A DNA stretch of 64,000 nt from Schizochytrium sp. TIO01 (Eukaryota > Sar > Bigyra > Thraustochytrida > Thraustochytriidae): NCBI GenBank assembly GCA_004764695.1, contig SMSO01000032.1, forward strand, positions 1,014,501 to 1,078,500, written 5' to 3'. Below the pieces are notes generated by a model. It was not told where the DNA came from and did not search any database. It worked only from the letters and a program-made list of their open reading frames with translations. The translations under genes and the position numbers were made by a program. Each line of letters starts with the position of its first letter. Positions within the stretch are counted from its first letter, which is position 1. Of this stretch, positions 32,601-43,391 are shown one piece after another.

Positions 32601-34877
32601 TGTGATCTCTATCCAAGACTTTGCGCTGGGCAGCTTTGCCAGGCTTTGGTGCCCTGTCGCAATGAGTCCACTGTGGATGAATGGTGCAAGGCAAGAGTTG
32701 AGTATGTTACAGAGTCTGGGTATTGGGTGAAGTTTCTCGACAACGCTGAAATTCTGGGCATACAGTTCCGTGAGCCTTCAGAGATTATTTGGGAATGTCA
32801 GGGCGATGCACTATTTACAGGCAAACAAGAGATTGCCATAGCGAGACAAGGGAAGGATATTAATTTGTGGACAGAAGTCTATCGTGGACCAAGCTTAAAC
32901 CACAACTTGGAGAACCTTATGTCTGGTTTTTCATACATCTTCCAAGTGGCAGCTGTACAAGGCGATTTGGTCAGTGAAAGAAGCGTTGAGTCTGACCATC
33001 TTTTGATGGGTAGCCCTCGGCCTCCTCGTCCGGACTCTCCATACCCTAAAATAACTACCTCAAATCTTGTAGAACTTGCACTGCCTCTGCATAGTGTTGA
33101 TTCCGAGAGTCTCGAACTCTGGGAAATTGCAATGTGCGATGCTATTGTCTCTCAAGGTAATTCTTGCAGATCCTCACAATGGACAAGCCACTACGCAAAT
33201 GGAGATGAAGATTCTCTTACAGTAACGTTACCAAAAAGCGGAACCACCTATGCATTTAAGCTTCGTATCTGGGCACATGGTCAGGCGAGTTCATGGTCGC
33301 CTCCTGTAGCAGTCCGTTCAGAATCTTCTGTACCGCAACAGCCTCAAGGTTTATTTGTTGAGATCCTTGAAGCATCATTCCTTAGACGCGCTGTGCGTGT
33401 GGCTTGGGAAAAGCCTATTTGGCATGGTGGAGAAAACATTGTTGGTTATCGTGTAGAAACCTCATTAACATATGGCTCATCATTTGCTGTCGAGGCCCCT
33501 CAGGCAGAAAATGTAAGCATTAAAAGTCAGGCCTCGCCTCGATCTGCCGCTTCTTCAGTACTGTCTTATCCTGGCAAACTCCGTCCTTCGAAGGCCAAGC
33601 TCTGTAAGCGATCAAAAAGACTTGCAAATTATAGTAGTGTGACCTCCTCTGCAAGTAGTGAATCAATCACCATCTCAGACTCTACTCAAACCGAGTTCGT
33701 AAGTGCTCATCCAGAACAAAAGTTGTTGGCAGCACATACACGTGAGTTTGTCGTGGAACCTGTTAAACCAGGGGCACGAGTCGCAGTGCGCGTGTTTGCA
33801 ATATCACGACTTGGAGAAAGCAGTCCTTCTTCTGTCGCGCGCATTCGTATGCCTGAAACTGAGCCAGGTCCATTGCCAGGCCAAGTCACCTTCCCTCAAG
33901 TCACCTCGACATCAGTCAAGATTGAATGGCAGGCTCCAGAGTATGACGGAGGAGCGTCTGTAGTTGGCTATGAAACTCAAATGGTACGCTTTGACGAGCT
34001 GGATTCATGTGCTATTGCTTCTCGTCTGGATGACGAAACGGATAGTCTAAGCTCAATTCAATTTCTTGCTTCGCAAGCTCCTCGCGCAATGTTGAAGAAG
34101 TTGCAACCTGCGACTAAGTATTCATTTCGCGTGCGCGCCGTCAACGCCAATGGGAGTGGCCGCTTCTCCAAATGGTTCATATTCTCCACCAAAAAAGCTC
34201 AAGTCACAGTTGACACACCCACAAACCTTATTGTTGAGAAGCAAGAACCTCTTACATTTAGCTGGGAACAACCTGAGAGTAGTGCCGTCGTTGAGTTTCG
34301 CCTTCAGATTGCGCAGGTTGAATCCAAGCGTGAAAAACGCCCTGCCTTCGAGGATATATATACTGGTGAGGCATGTACTTTTGTTTATCAGCATGCCAAA
34401 CCTGCTGCTCTCTATAAAGCCCGAGTTCAAGCTGTTATTCAAGGTGTTTGCAGTCCGTACAGCCGTATATGCAATTTGCGTACTCCAGATATTGTTTCTG
34501 TCCAACAGAATTCCCAATTGCATTCAGAAGTGCCGAACTATGTAACCCAGAAGCGCAGGGGCGGCGGTAAGATTGGGGTAGTGCCTAACGTAGGTGAGAA
34601 GAGTGCTGTTGGCGCCCGTGTAAAGGAGAATATCAACAGTTACTACTTTGGCTCTTCTATCGTAGAAAAGACAAAGGATGCAGTTCGTTCACGGGTTGAT
34701 TCCACGACAACCCTTGTGGCTCCAAAGGACGTTCTGAGAATGAAGAGGCTTTCCTGGTATCTTAGATACCCGCGTCTTGCATGTGCATGTATGGGTGCGG
34801 GATTTGCACTGTTCTTCTTTTTTGTTTACTTTGGTTATGAGGAGAAACGTCCGCTATTCCCTCGTCGATCATTATAA
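29663..34877 (+). CDS. Tail-anchored multi-FN3 protein with Tudor-like insertion (FNDC3-like)
   Basis: Two ORFs joined by a 49-nt intron (31847-31895) give about 1,721 residues from ATG 29663. No signal peptide is visible. A Ser/acidic low-complexity N-terminus (1-350) precedes a series of about eight fibronectin type III domains, recognised by repeated W-x-x-P, Y-x-V-E and L-x-P-x-T-x-Y-x-F/V-R-V motifs (for example VELEWQAPLCDGGSKIASYK, LNPATTYQFRV, LQPATKYSFRVRAVN). The fourth domain is interrupted after about residue 860 by a roughly 200-residue insertion. Within it, residues 965-1028 (AGQLCQALV, WCKARVEY, YWVKFLDN) look like a Tudor-type beta barrel. A hydrophobic segment near 1690-1708 followed by EEKRPLFPRR suggests a C-terminal anchor, so the FN3 array faces the cytosol. 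This architecture resembles FNDC3A/B. Ligands are unknown. Confidence 0.75.
31847..31895 (+). other. Intron, 49 nt, in the FN3 gene
   Basis: The donor is TGC|GTAGAA and the acceptor TTTATTTCAG|GAA, phase 0 at both ends. Removing it bypasses the stop at 31957 and joins PEPPCPPC to EATPTTVW, restoring a normal FN3 first strand. The downstream ORF has no ATG at its 5' end. Confidence 0.85.
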
Positions 34878-35415
34878 TGGTCACGCTTTATTTGACCTCT
34901 CCATGTTCAGTGTGGTACACAGGTCTCCATTCTATTGCAGATACTATTTTACGAACGTAGCTTCTCTGTAGCGGACGGAGCCTCTCTTTGAATTCTGATT
35001 TCCCCTTCTATTTTTTCATGTTAAGGTAAAACTATAATTGTTGTACAAAGGAGTGAGCGGTGCAGCAAGAAGACAAACAAGAGTACTCCAATCATACTAT
35101 ATTTTTTATCCTTAACATGCTGGTTCATATGTATCTATGAAATACTAAATTCTAATTGCTAATTCTTTTCTTACAAAACCTAATCCAATCGAAAATTCGT
35201 TGTGACTTTTGTTGCAGATTTAAGTCTAAAAACCAAGGTATTAGCCGCAAACAAATAAGAAGTTGCCGTTCCTGTTGCCTTGTGCTGTGTTATCAAACAT
35301 CGGACCTGCCTTATTTTTGGTTATTTTAAAATTAAATATGAAGAATAAACTTTTTTTTCTATTTTTTTTTTTTCAAATGTGAGAAGGGCTAAGAAACAAA
35401 GGAAAGGGGGGATTT
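34878..35415. other. Convergent 3' intergenic region
   Basis: AT-rich, with T and A homopolymer runs around 35330-35375. Nothing else is recognised. Confidence 0.35.
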
Positions 35416-37140
35416 TTATGTCACACTAACGTTCAGGGATGTTGTTTTGGCATTCGAATTTGAAGATGGGGGGTTCGGTGGAAGAGAGCTTGATGTTAAA
35501 GGTGCTCTTGTTTCTCCATTTGTTGTAAAACCAGTTCCACCTGAGATTGACCTGATATTAGGAGCAGACGCAGGAGCTGAAGTTGGGGCACCGGTAGCAC
35601 GCAGATCAGCGTTCTCGTTTTCGTTATTACTATTGGTGTTATCCAGCGAGTCCTCGTCATCGTCGTCAATGATGGTGGCTTCACTCACTAAGCGTTGAGG
35701 GCGTTCATGAGAATCTACAAGAGCCGTCTCAGAAGACACAAGATCGAAACTCATGCTTACAAGACGTGGAGAAGGCGGAGCCGAGTCTTCCACGTTGGTG
35801 CTGTCATTATCTTGTCTCATGGGATCAAGTGAATATATACCCTGAATAGAAATGTTGTTTTCCGCAAACGATGTGGATGGTGAATCAGTTGCTAGAGAGG
35901 GCCTGACAACTGCACCACCACCACCACTACTTGTCGGATAGCGCACATCACTCAAATGGACTGGCAGAGAATGACTGTGGCGCAAACTTCTATCTGCGTT
36001 TGCTTGCCGACTGACCCGCAATTGCTGCGGTGCGGCAGATGCATTGGTTCGATCAGAGGGGGGTGCCTCGACGTCATAAAGGTTCTGGGATGGTGACATC
36101 GATTGGAGATCGTCATGCTCATCAGCGTGATTAGGTGTTGTGTCGTGGTCCATATCAGCAACTTTAGAGCTTGTTGAATGCCTAGTCAGAGCTGGCCCGA
36201 TACTTCCTCGTGCATCAAAGAGATTCCTTTTTGCCTCAATTGTGGTGGAATGCCCTTGCGATTTGCGCAAAAACTCATCCAAATCATGGAATGCACGAAG
36301 TTCTTCCATTACAAGCTTGCAGATCAGGAAGCAAGCAACCTGTAGAATAAGAAATGCAACGGTGAAGGCACTAAAAGACGTGTAGAAGAACATTGAGACG
36401 AAAAAGGCCAAAGTGAAGATAGAGAGTGCGACCCATGGGTTTAAGTATGTCGAGCTTGGCTTGAACGCGTAAAAAGTGCCATATCTCCATAGAAGAACAC
36501 CTAGATATGATGCAGAAAAAAGAAGAACCAGGGGCTGCAAGAAGTCCACAAAGATCTCAAGATTGCGCTGCCCGCCAGGCAAAAAGTACTCGTCATTCTC
36601 ATCATAGATGTACGGTGCAAAGACACCTCTTGAGCAAAGAGTAAGATTAAAGTCTAACATATCATCCGCGGTAATTTCCGCAACTTTAAGAGACTGGCTC
36701 ACGAGTGTTAGCACCAAAAGCGCAAAAATAAGACCCTGGACAACGGCCCGCACGATTGTTAGTCTGCCACGAGCCCGCCGCAAGCCATATTCCTCAAGCT
36801 TGATGCAGCAAAAATTAACCGCTCGATTTTTGTGCACCATGTAAGTAAGTTCAAAAAGTTGAAGAATATACAAGGGTACAATAAAGGCATCTACGACAAT
36901 AAGAGCCTGTGTATACTGGGCCTCATGCACAGTCATAGCCTCAGGGTCCACGACGATAACAAAAAGCACGTTGACAAGCATCAGTGAGGTGACAACTGGA
37001 GCAATCCAGAAGGCAAAGTACCAATGTCTGGCAGCAATAAAGAGCCCGATTAAGACAAAAACAATATAAATGGCGGTGTAAAAGGCCCCAACACCAACCG
37101 AGATGGCACGATCAGATCTGTAGCAGAGGTAGAACGACAT
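35416..37140 (-). CDS. Seven-transmembrane protein of unknown family with long acidic/Ser tail
   Basis: 574 residues from ATG 37140 (MSFYLCYRSDRAIS); the ORF extends 10 codons further to a TTG. Seven hydrophobic segments can be counted: about 12-36, 38-64, 78-105, 128-152, 192-222, 234-256 and 257-282. A loop of about 40 residues with one Cys lies between TM4 and TM5. From about 290 the protein is hydrophilic and rich in Ser, Asp and Asn, as in a cytosolic regulatory tail. The topology resembles G-protein-coupled receptors, but I see no diagnostic receptor motif such as DRY or NPxxY, so it should be called only a 7TM protein. It is divergent from mitochondrial L27 and convergent with the FN3 gene. 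Confidence 0.65.
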   Translation of the reverse strand: MSFYLCYRSDRAISVGVGAFYTAIYIVFVLIGLFIAARHWYFAFWIAPVVTSLMLVNVLFVIVVDPEAMTVHEAQYTQALIVVDAFIVPLYILQLFELTYMVHKNRAVNFCCIKLEEYGLRRARGRLTIVRAVVQGLIFALLVLTLVSQSLKVAEITADDMLDFNLTLCSRGVFAPYIYDENDEYFLPGGQRNLEIFVDFLQPLVLLFSASYLGVLLWRYGTFYAFKPSSTYLNPWVALSIFTLAFFVSMFFYTSFSAFTVAFLILQVACFLICKLVMEELRAFHDLDEFLRKSQGHSTTIEAKRNLFDARGSIGPALTRHSTSSKVADMDHDTTPNHADEHDDLQSMSPSQNLYDVEAPPSDRTNASAAPQQLRVSRQANADRSLRHSHSLPVHLSDVRYPTSSGGGGAVVRPSLATDSPSTSFAENNISIQGIYSLDPMRQDNDSTNVEDSAPPSPRLVSMSFDLVSSETALVDSHERPQRLVSEATIIDDDDEDSLDNTNSNNENENADLRATGAPTSAPASAPNIRSISGGTGFTTNGETRAPLTSSSLPPNPPSSNSNAKTTSLNVSVT

Positions 37141-38370
37141 TCTGTTCTCACAAATAAATGGACGGCTCAAAGTAATGAATTTTCCAATTCAGATAAAGCT
37201 ACAAGGTCAAAACGGCTGGTAACCCGGTGGTGACTTTTGTCTTTGTTTCTAGATAGACAATCCCAATTCTTCTTTTTGATAGCCTGTGCTGTAATTCTTA
37301 GTAAAGTCGCTTACGTTCGAGATAAATAACCAAAGCAGCTTGCTACGAATTCCCTGATTCCTGGGCGAACTGACAATCTGGTCTCCTCGCCAAAGTTCTT
37401 CTTTGTTTAGGCGTCGCGGTGCCCCCCCGGCTCCGCTAGCCTGAATGCCTGCAGACCAGATTTATTGCTCGGATGACACCCAAAGCACAAAGACGTCAAG
37501 AACGTCAAACTGGTGGCAAAACCGTCGTCAGAACTTTAACTTCAGCAGCAAAAATCGAAGCAGATCAAGTGCTGTTGGTGAACAGAAATAACCTCACAAG
37601 AAAATGACGCACGAGAGTCAACTCGGAGTCCTTTGCTCAAGTGAAACGAATAATTAATAATAAGCACAGAATTGCGCTCAGGAGAAATAACGAACAAGGT
37701 TGACCAACACGCGAAGGATAAGAGCGCAGAATGAAAGGCAGTCAAGTACTAGGTACTGAGACAGAGTGCAGGGGTTATGACAGCAGTAACGGTAGCAGGG
37801 ATAACCACGAAGGCAAACAGCGAAGAATCCACAGGCGGAGGGTGGGTAGCAGGAATCCGACGACCTTGGTGCGTAGGAGCGTTAAGCCACCAAGAGAGTG
37901 GAACCGCGGCAGAGCGGAGTAAAAGAAAGTCCCCCGCGTGGCCAGGGTTAAGCCAGAGGGTCGGCGCTGCTGCAGAGCCGCCGGCGGCCGCCGGGCTGAG
38001 AGTTCTGCCTGCGCCGGACAAGGAGGCCGAGCGCAAAGACAGCAAAAAGAGAGAAAGAGAAACTTAAATTATTCACCTCAAATGTAATGAATTCATTGCG
38101 TCTTTATTCACTCCTTTTCTCTCTATTTACAATGGTACAACTTTGAAACGAAAAGGAAAGAAGAGAAAAGAAAAAGGATTGTTGTTCAAAGAACTTCGAA
38201 AGAAAGGAAACAAATAAAACATTTTCCTTACTTCTACTAGTTTCTGATAGCACAACCATAGACATTTGTTCCTTTTGGTAGATGGCCGTAAGGGTAACAG
38301 AAGTTCCTATTATTTGCATTCATCTCAGATCATTGTATCAAAAGAATTAAAAACAGACTGAGTAGGGTTA

Positions 38371-38390
38371 AAAAAAAAAAAAAAAAAAAA
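38371..38390. repeat. A20 homopolymer
   Basis: An uninterrupted run of 20 A, followed by CTTAACATG. Length is probably polymorphic or assembly-sensitive. Confidence 0.9.
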
Positions 38391-38665
38391 CTTAACATGA
38401 GTAAATAAATAGATAAATCGCCCGAAAACCCAAACAAGAGAGACCTCAAGTCTCAAGTTCGCTTCCTTCGCGAATCATCAGTCAGGGAATCGAATCGTGG
38501 CCGAGACGAGGAACCCGCTCGACTTAGTCTTCGCTCCTTCGCTTCCCCGATGGCTTGCTTCAATGTACCTATCTATCCATCTATCATCTTCAACGGCGAT
38601 AGAGCGAGGACTTGCGAAGGGCCTCAATTGGTAGACAGACTTAATAGCTCTAACTACGCATTGAG

Positions 38666-38708
38666 TGAATGAATGAATGAATGAATGAATGAATGAATGA
38701 ATGAATGC
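38666..38708. repeat. Tetranucleotide microsatellite (GAAT)n
   Basis: About ten near-perfect GAAT units, one of the longest tandem repeats in the window. Confidence 0.9.
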
Positions 38709-39213
38709 AGCATCAACTTGAGCCAACAAGGTCGTCCATCATGAGACGAGACATGAAACAGTTCGGACCCTTCCTCGAACCCAGAGACAACCAACCTCAT
38801 CAAGCGTGCGGAATTCCACCGCAGAGTTCTTCAGACCTGGCTGTCATAGAGTGAGTCGTCTGTCGTCTGTCGTCTGTACTTACTGTAGTGGGCAAATGAA
38901 TCAATTGCAGGGGTCGGGAATACATACCTACCTACCTGCCTACAGCTGCAGGTACCTATCTGCCTAAGCCTTCCCTGCTTACTCGCCTGCTCACTTCCTT
39001 GTTGCCTACTGAGCCACTTGCTTAGTTTTATATATGCATGCCGCCCAAAGACTCAATGCCGACACCGACATCGAACTATAACTCACCAACTGAAAGAGAC
39101 AGCGAGAGAAGGTACCTTTGTACCTACCGTAGGAAACGATGCAAAGGCAAATCGAATGCATCATGGACATACATATATATATATACGTTCATACATACAG
39201 ACAGACATCCCTA

Positions 39214-39255
39214 GACAGTCAGTCAGTCAGTCAGTCAGTGAGTCAGTCAGTCAGC
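39214..39255. repeat. Tetranucleotide microsatellite (CAGT)n
   Basis: About ten CAGT units with one internal change (GAGT). It sits about 30 bp after a short TA run (39174-39186). Confidence 0.85.
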
Positions 39256-40536
39256 TTCAGGCTGTGCCAATGAGGTGAAAGAACCCGAAGTCAGTCTCAC
39301 GTAACGCATACCTAATTCACTCATTCGTTCGCTCATTCGTTCATTGGCTCACTCGCTTGCTTGCAAGTTGCTTGCAAGTTGCTTGCAAGGTCGATCTCCT
39401 CTTTCCTGCGCTACAAGGTCTGTTTGGCGGTCAGTCTCCTGTGATAGGAGATCCTGAGAATCATCTATTTTGTGCAACAAAAGAAAGAAGAAAGCTTCTT
39501 TTTTGGCCTTGACAATGGAATGATTGAATTTGCTACTCTAGCTACAGCTAACTAGGAACCTATGAGAAGCCTGAATGAATGAGAAAATGAGTGAATTTTG
39601 CGATGCCCTGGTCTGCGTTGCTTCTACTCCTAGAGGATTGTATCCCGCTTTATGTTTCGATTGGGGACAAACGCGAACAATGCCGAAACGAGAGGAGCAC
39701 GTCCGAGTCTGGTCTATGGGCTTGGCTCTGCAGCTGCGGTGCCAGGTTTGCAGGGTGGCAGCCCAGGTGGTCGGCCATCTTAAGCTGTGATGGAGTTCTT
39801 GCTGAGCTCTCAGAAGTTTGAAGGAAAGAACGTCAAAAGAGACTCGGGATAACAAAGATTCATGCCAGCAGTGCGAAAGCACATCTCCAACTTTTTGCCA
39901 GGCTCTAGGTCAAGTTATGAACAAGAAAACTCCTGTTTGGCTCAATGCAGCGCCAGGAAAAGGTGAGATCGCAACGGCACCATCATGACAAAATCGAAGA
40001 TATTTGCCTCACAATACATCAAATTTGGATCTATACTTCAATGCACTACTCAAAACCATGTTTAGGGAACGCGTGCACGCTTGCTTTGTATCTGCGTAGC
40101 TAACTAAAACAATTGTGGAATATGTGGCATCCAGCACAAAACCCCTCTGTTGTTCTGCAACCAACTACAATAGCATCGCCATGTGGCTGTGCAAACTCGA
40201 GGTTGGGTATTAAATGATACTATTCCTGTGAGAGTCGTGATGAAAAATGTAGAACATACTACCAATGACTTGAACTTGATGCTAATTATTCCCTCGCGGG
40301 AGTTGCATTGTCAAGCAACAGAGGTCTACATAAATATCATAGTTAGGCAAGATGCATGACTGGATTCCCTGGATTGGTTCTCATCAAGTTTGATACTCTC
40401 ATGCGGCCTTCGCAATATTCACCATCCTGGATCTATGATTGATTTAAAGCGTTTTGCTTCGCCGAATTCAAGGTTCGGCTGCTCTCTCTTCAAGCATTCG
40501 AGCCTTTTGCTTTGCTACATTTCACCCTAATTAATT

Positions 40537-40563
40537 GAGGGCTGAGGGCTGAGGGCTGAGGGC
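40537..40563. repeat. Heptanucleotide tandem repeat (GAGGGCT)n
   Basis: Nearly four copies of GAGGGCT in the intergenic region. Confidence 0.85.
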
Positions 40564-41724
40564 AAGTTTCAATCTGTTTACATTTCAACAGTGCCGAAGT
40601 TCTGTTAGAAGCTTTCGATCAGACCGACGCGGATTTGGAGAGCCTGTGAAGAGCCACTTCAACATAGTGAACAGCTCCGTGGTCTCAAGGGAACAGAAAA
40701 GGAAAGAACATACTACTTGAATATCATAAAACTTCATACATAGGTACAAGCCTATATAGAGGCCTATATTCTCCTATTATTATTTTATTTTTTAATCAAA
40801 TACTAAGTAAGAAAAGATGGAGTAATAATGATGAGCTCAATAGGGGACGGAGGGGTCTTATAGTTTCAATTATTTGGTCCTTTCTCAATGAGCATCAATC
40901 AAAGTTGAACTTTTTTTCTTTTCTTTTTTGAAGAAAGAAATGACCAGCGAGAGGCGTCGAAAACAACACCAGGAAACAGGCTTCTACAACCGCCAAGGCG
41001 CTGACTTAAGGCTCCAAATTCTGCCTCTCACGAATAGGATTCACCGCCGTGGCATATTTCGTATTCCAAAACGCGCCGCATTATTTTTGATGACCGTGTC
41101 GTTAAGGAATAACTAATGCACGTAGAGAGGCCAAGACGAAATAACTCTCAAACGAGCACGAGCTCCCAGATTGAAGCAAGCAGGTTGTTGTAAGCCATAG
41201 ATAAACCATCTCGAGGTGGTCCCTGTACTCCAGCTCATCCTTTCACAGCAATAATCAGCTCTTACTCCCTCCTGTCCCAAAACTTGAGCTAAAGTAAATG
41301 GCCAATCAAACAAATACACATCGCCTGCTTCCCGCTCCCGGGGGGGCTGTCATTCTAGCCAATGGGCTACTTTGCACGTATCGGCATTTCAATACCTAAT
41401 TCAAATACCCGATGATGGTCTGCCCCTGTTAATGTTGGTCTTTTGTAGTTTACCCGCTCCTGTCGGCTCCTCTTCAAACCCTCGAGTTGTATGAACAACC
41501 CATTTTATAAAATTATAATAATTATGAAAAGGTGTATTCTGTAAGTACTATTAGACCTTATCTTAGACCCTTTTCTCCGCGTCTGTGGCTGCTGCCCTCT
41601 TATTCTTGCTAAGTTACATGGCCAGGTGCTCGTTGCCTTTGGAGCTCCAGACCCTTCTGCGCTCGCGAGCCGCCTCGTCTGCCTCTCTGCCACAAGCAGT
41701 AGCAAGCTCATCCCATCTAGGACA

Positions 41725-42279
41725 ATGCTTCGCGCCGCTTCCCGCGCCGCACTTATGCCGCTGAGCGGCAGCCATGCGACTCGCCCTGCTGCCCCCATGG
41801 CGTCCATGGCCACCTCAATGAGCGCTCCTGCATTCTCTGCTCCGTCTATGTTGGCCCGCGGTGGTCTTTTGGATGCCTTTAGCGGCCTCGATGTCCTTGT
41901 GAGCCCTCTCTTTGGCCAGCAGAGTGTACGTTTTGCCAGCAAGAAGGCTGCCGGATCGAGTAAGAATGGTCGCAAATCCGCCGGCAAGCGTCTCGGTGTG
42001 AAGAAGTTTGGCGGCGAGTACGTGCAGACCGGCAACATCATTATCCGCCAGCGCGGAACACCGACTCACCCTGGTGTTAATGTGGGCGTGGGACGCGACC
42101 ATACTCTGTACGCCCTCACAGAGGGTCACGTAAAGTTCACCTACCTCCGTGTGCCGTACAGGCAGTCTCGCACGCGCAGCTACCTCCGCAAGTTCGTCAA
42201 TGTCGTACCCGTCGGTGAGCAGCCTGAGGCTCATGGTATTGAGAGCAAAGAGTGGCCTCCTCTCTACTACCGCCGCTGA
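41725..42279 (+). CDS. MRPL27: Mitochondrial large-subunit ribosomal protein bL27m
   Basis: 184 residues from ATG 41725. The first 65-70 residues are rich in Ala, Ser and Arg with few acids ([15 protein letters not shown]), a mitochondrial presequence; the mature part probably begins near VRFASKKA. Residues about 72-135 carry the bL27 signature: [39 protein letters not shown] and [12 protein letters not shown], with the basic N-terminal arm that reaches the peptidyl-transferase centre in this family. A C-terminal extension of about 50 residues ([17 protein letters not shown]) goes beyond bacterial L27, as is common in mitochondrial forms. Single exon. It is divergent from the 7TM gene and convergent with the Sfi1-like gene. 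Confidence 0.95.
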   Translation: MLRAASRAALMPLSGSHATRPAAPMASMATSMSAPAFSAPSMLARGGLLDAFSGLDVLVSPLFGQQSVRFASKKAAGSSKNGRKSAGKRLGVKKFGGEYVQTGNIIIRQRGTPTHPGVNVGVGRDHTLYALTEGHVKFTYLRVPYRQSRTRSYLRKFVNVVPVGEQPEAHGIESKEWPPLYYRR

Positions 42280-43391
42280 TCCTGCCGTCACACGAACCGC
42301 GTCGGTTGATCTAGTTTTTCTATTTTTTGCTTTGACTTCGAATATAAATTTGGATCTGGGTTTCACTTTGGATATAGGAACACACCGACCTTCATTTTGA
42401 CTTTGGTCCTAGATTAAGAATGACAACATGCTTTTGCCAGGAATGGTGACGTTGAGCTTAACCAGGGCGGGTTGAAAATTGAGGACGATTCTAAAGGGGG
42501 ACTCGCAAAGACAGGACTACTGAATTTATCGTGGCGGGGAGAAGGACGGCTAGCAAGGGGCTGGCAAAATCTCACAAAACTGATAAAAATATGCCTCTCA
42601 GCGAGTGGAGGACTTCTTGGAGGCATGGTTAACGGGCAGATCGGGAGCAAGAGGAAAGCGAGCTCGATCTGCACCGCTGTTGCGTCGGCAGTAAGCTGAG
42701 CTGTGAGCTTGGACTAGCTGACGTTAAACCTGGCTCGTTATATAGGATATATGAGTATATAGCAGGCATATTGAACCACTACCCGTACAACATTCAACAT
42801 TTCCATCTACCCGACGACTTACACACTACTTCTTCGCAATCTACATCTCTTGCCATTTCTGCGTTTGCAAACCTAAAACATCATTTTACAATTTATGTTA
42901 TGTGTGATTCAGCTTTTAAATGTCAGAAATCTGCTGCAGAAGCAAGAGTCTATCACAGTTGAACCTCTAAAGTTTGGATCCTTTTCGAACAGGATAACAC
43001 ACGAATTCCCGTAGTTTCCCTACGTAGAGGTAGTGAACTCCTCGACTTTTCCTTCTTCAAACCAACTCTCCTGAGACCTTAGAGCTTGATTTTTTTAAAT
43101 TTTGGGGACATTCGGAAAAGGAAAAGTACAACATCATGAGAATTGAATTCCCTACATATGCTATTATTATGTCTCAGAATAATAGGATGACCAGAAGTTG
43201 TATTAGAACTCTCTCTTTCTTACATCATAATTGGCTAATAATCTAATAAGAAGTATACGTGTCCACATGATAGCGTATGGATTTGAGCATATACCATGTT
43301 CTTTCAATACTGTTAGGAGAACGATAATGGGAGAAAAGGAGTACCATAATATAATTGGAAAAGGCAAACATATGTACTGGTTCAACTATAC
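42280..43391. other. Convergent 3' intergenic region
   Basis: 1.1 kb between the ends of L27 and the Sfi1-like gene. ORFs of 60-86 codons show no protein features, and no RNA gene is recognised. Confidence 0.35.

Larger units (their letters stand above)
37141..41724. other. 4.6 kb repeat-rich intergenic region
   Basis: The region between divergent genes has no convincing CDS. A GC-rich island at about 37920-38040 carries overlapping ORFs on both strands (37749-38067), a composition effect. From 38370 to 40560 there are many short tandem repeats, listed separately. Further repeated words include GTCGTCT (38860-38880) and a triplicated TTGCAAGTTGC (39358-39388). No RNA gene was recognised. Confidence 0.5.

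Noticed and set aside
37749-38067. Opposed ORFs of about 97 codons
   Set aside because: They lie over a GC-rich island, are composition-driven and Ala/Pro-rich with no recognisable feature.
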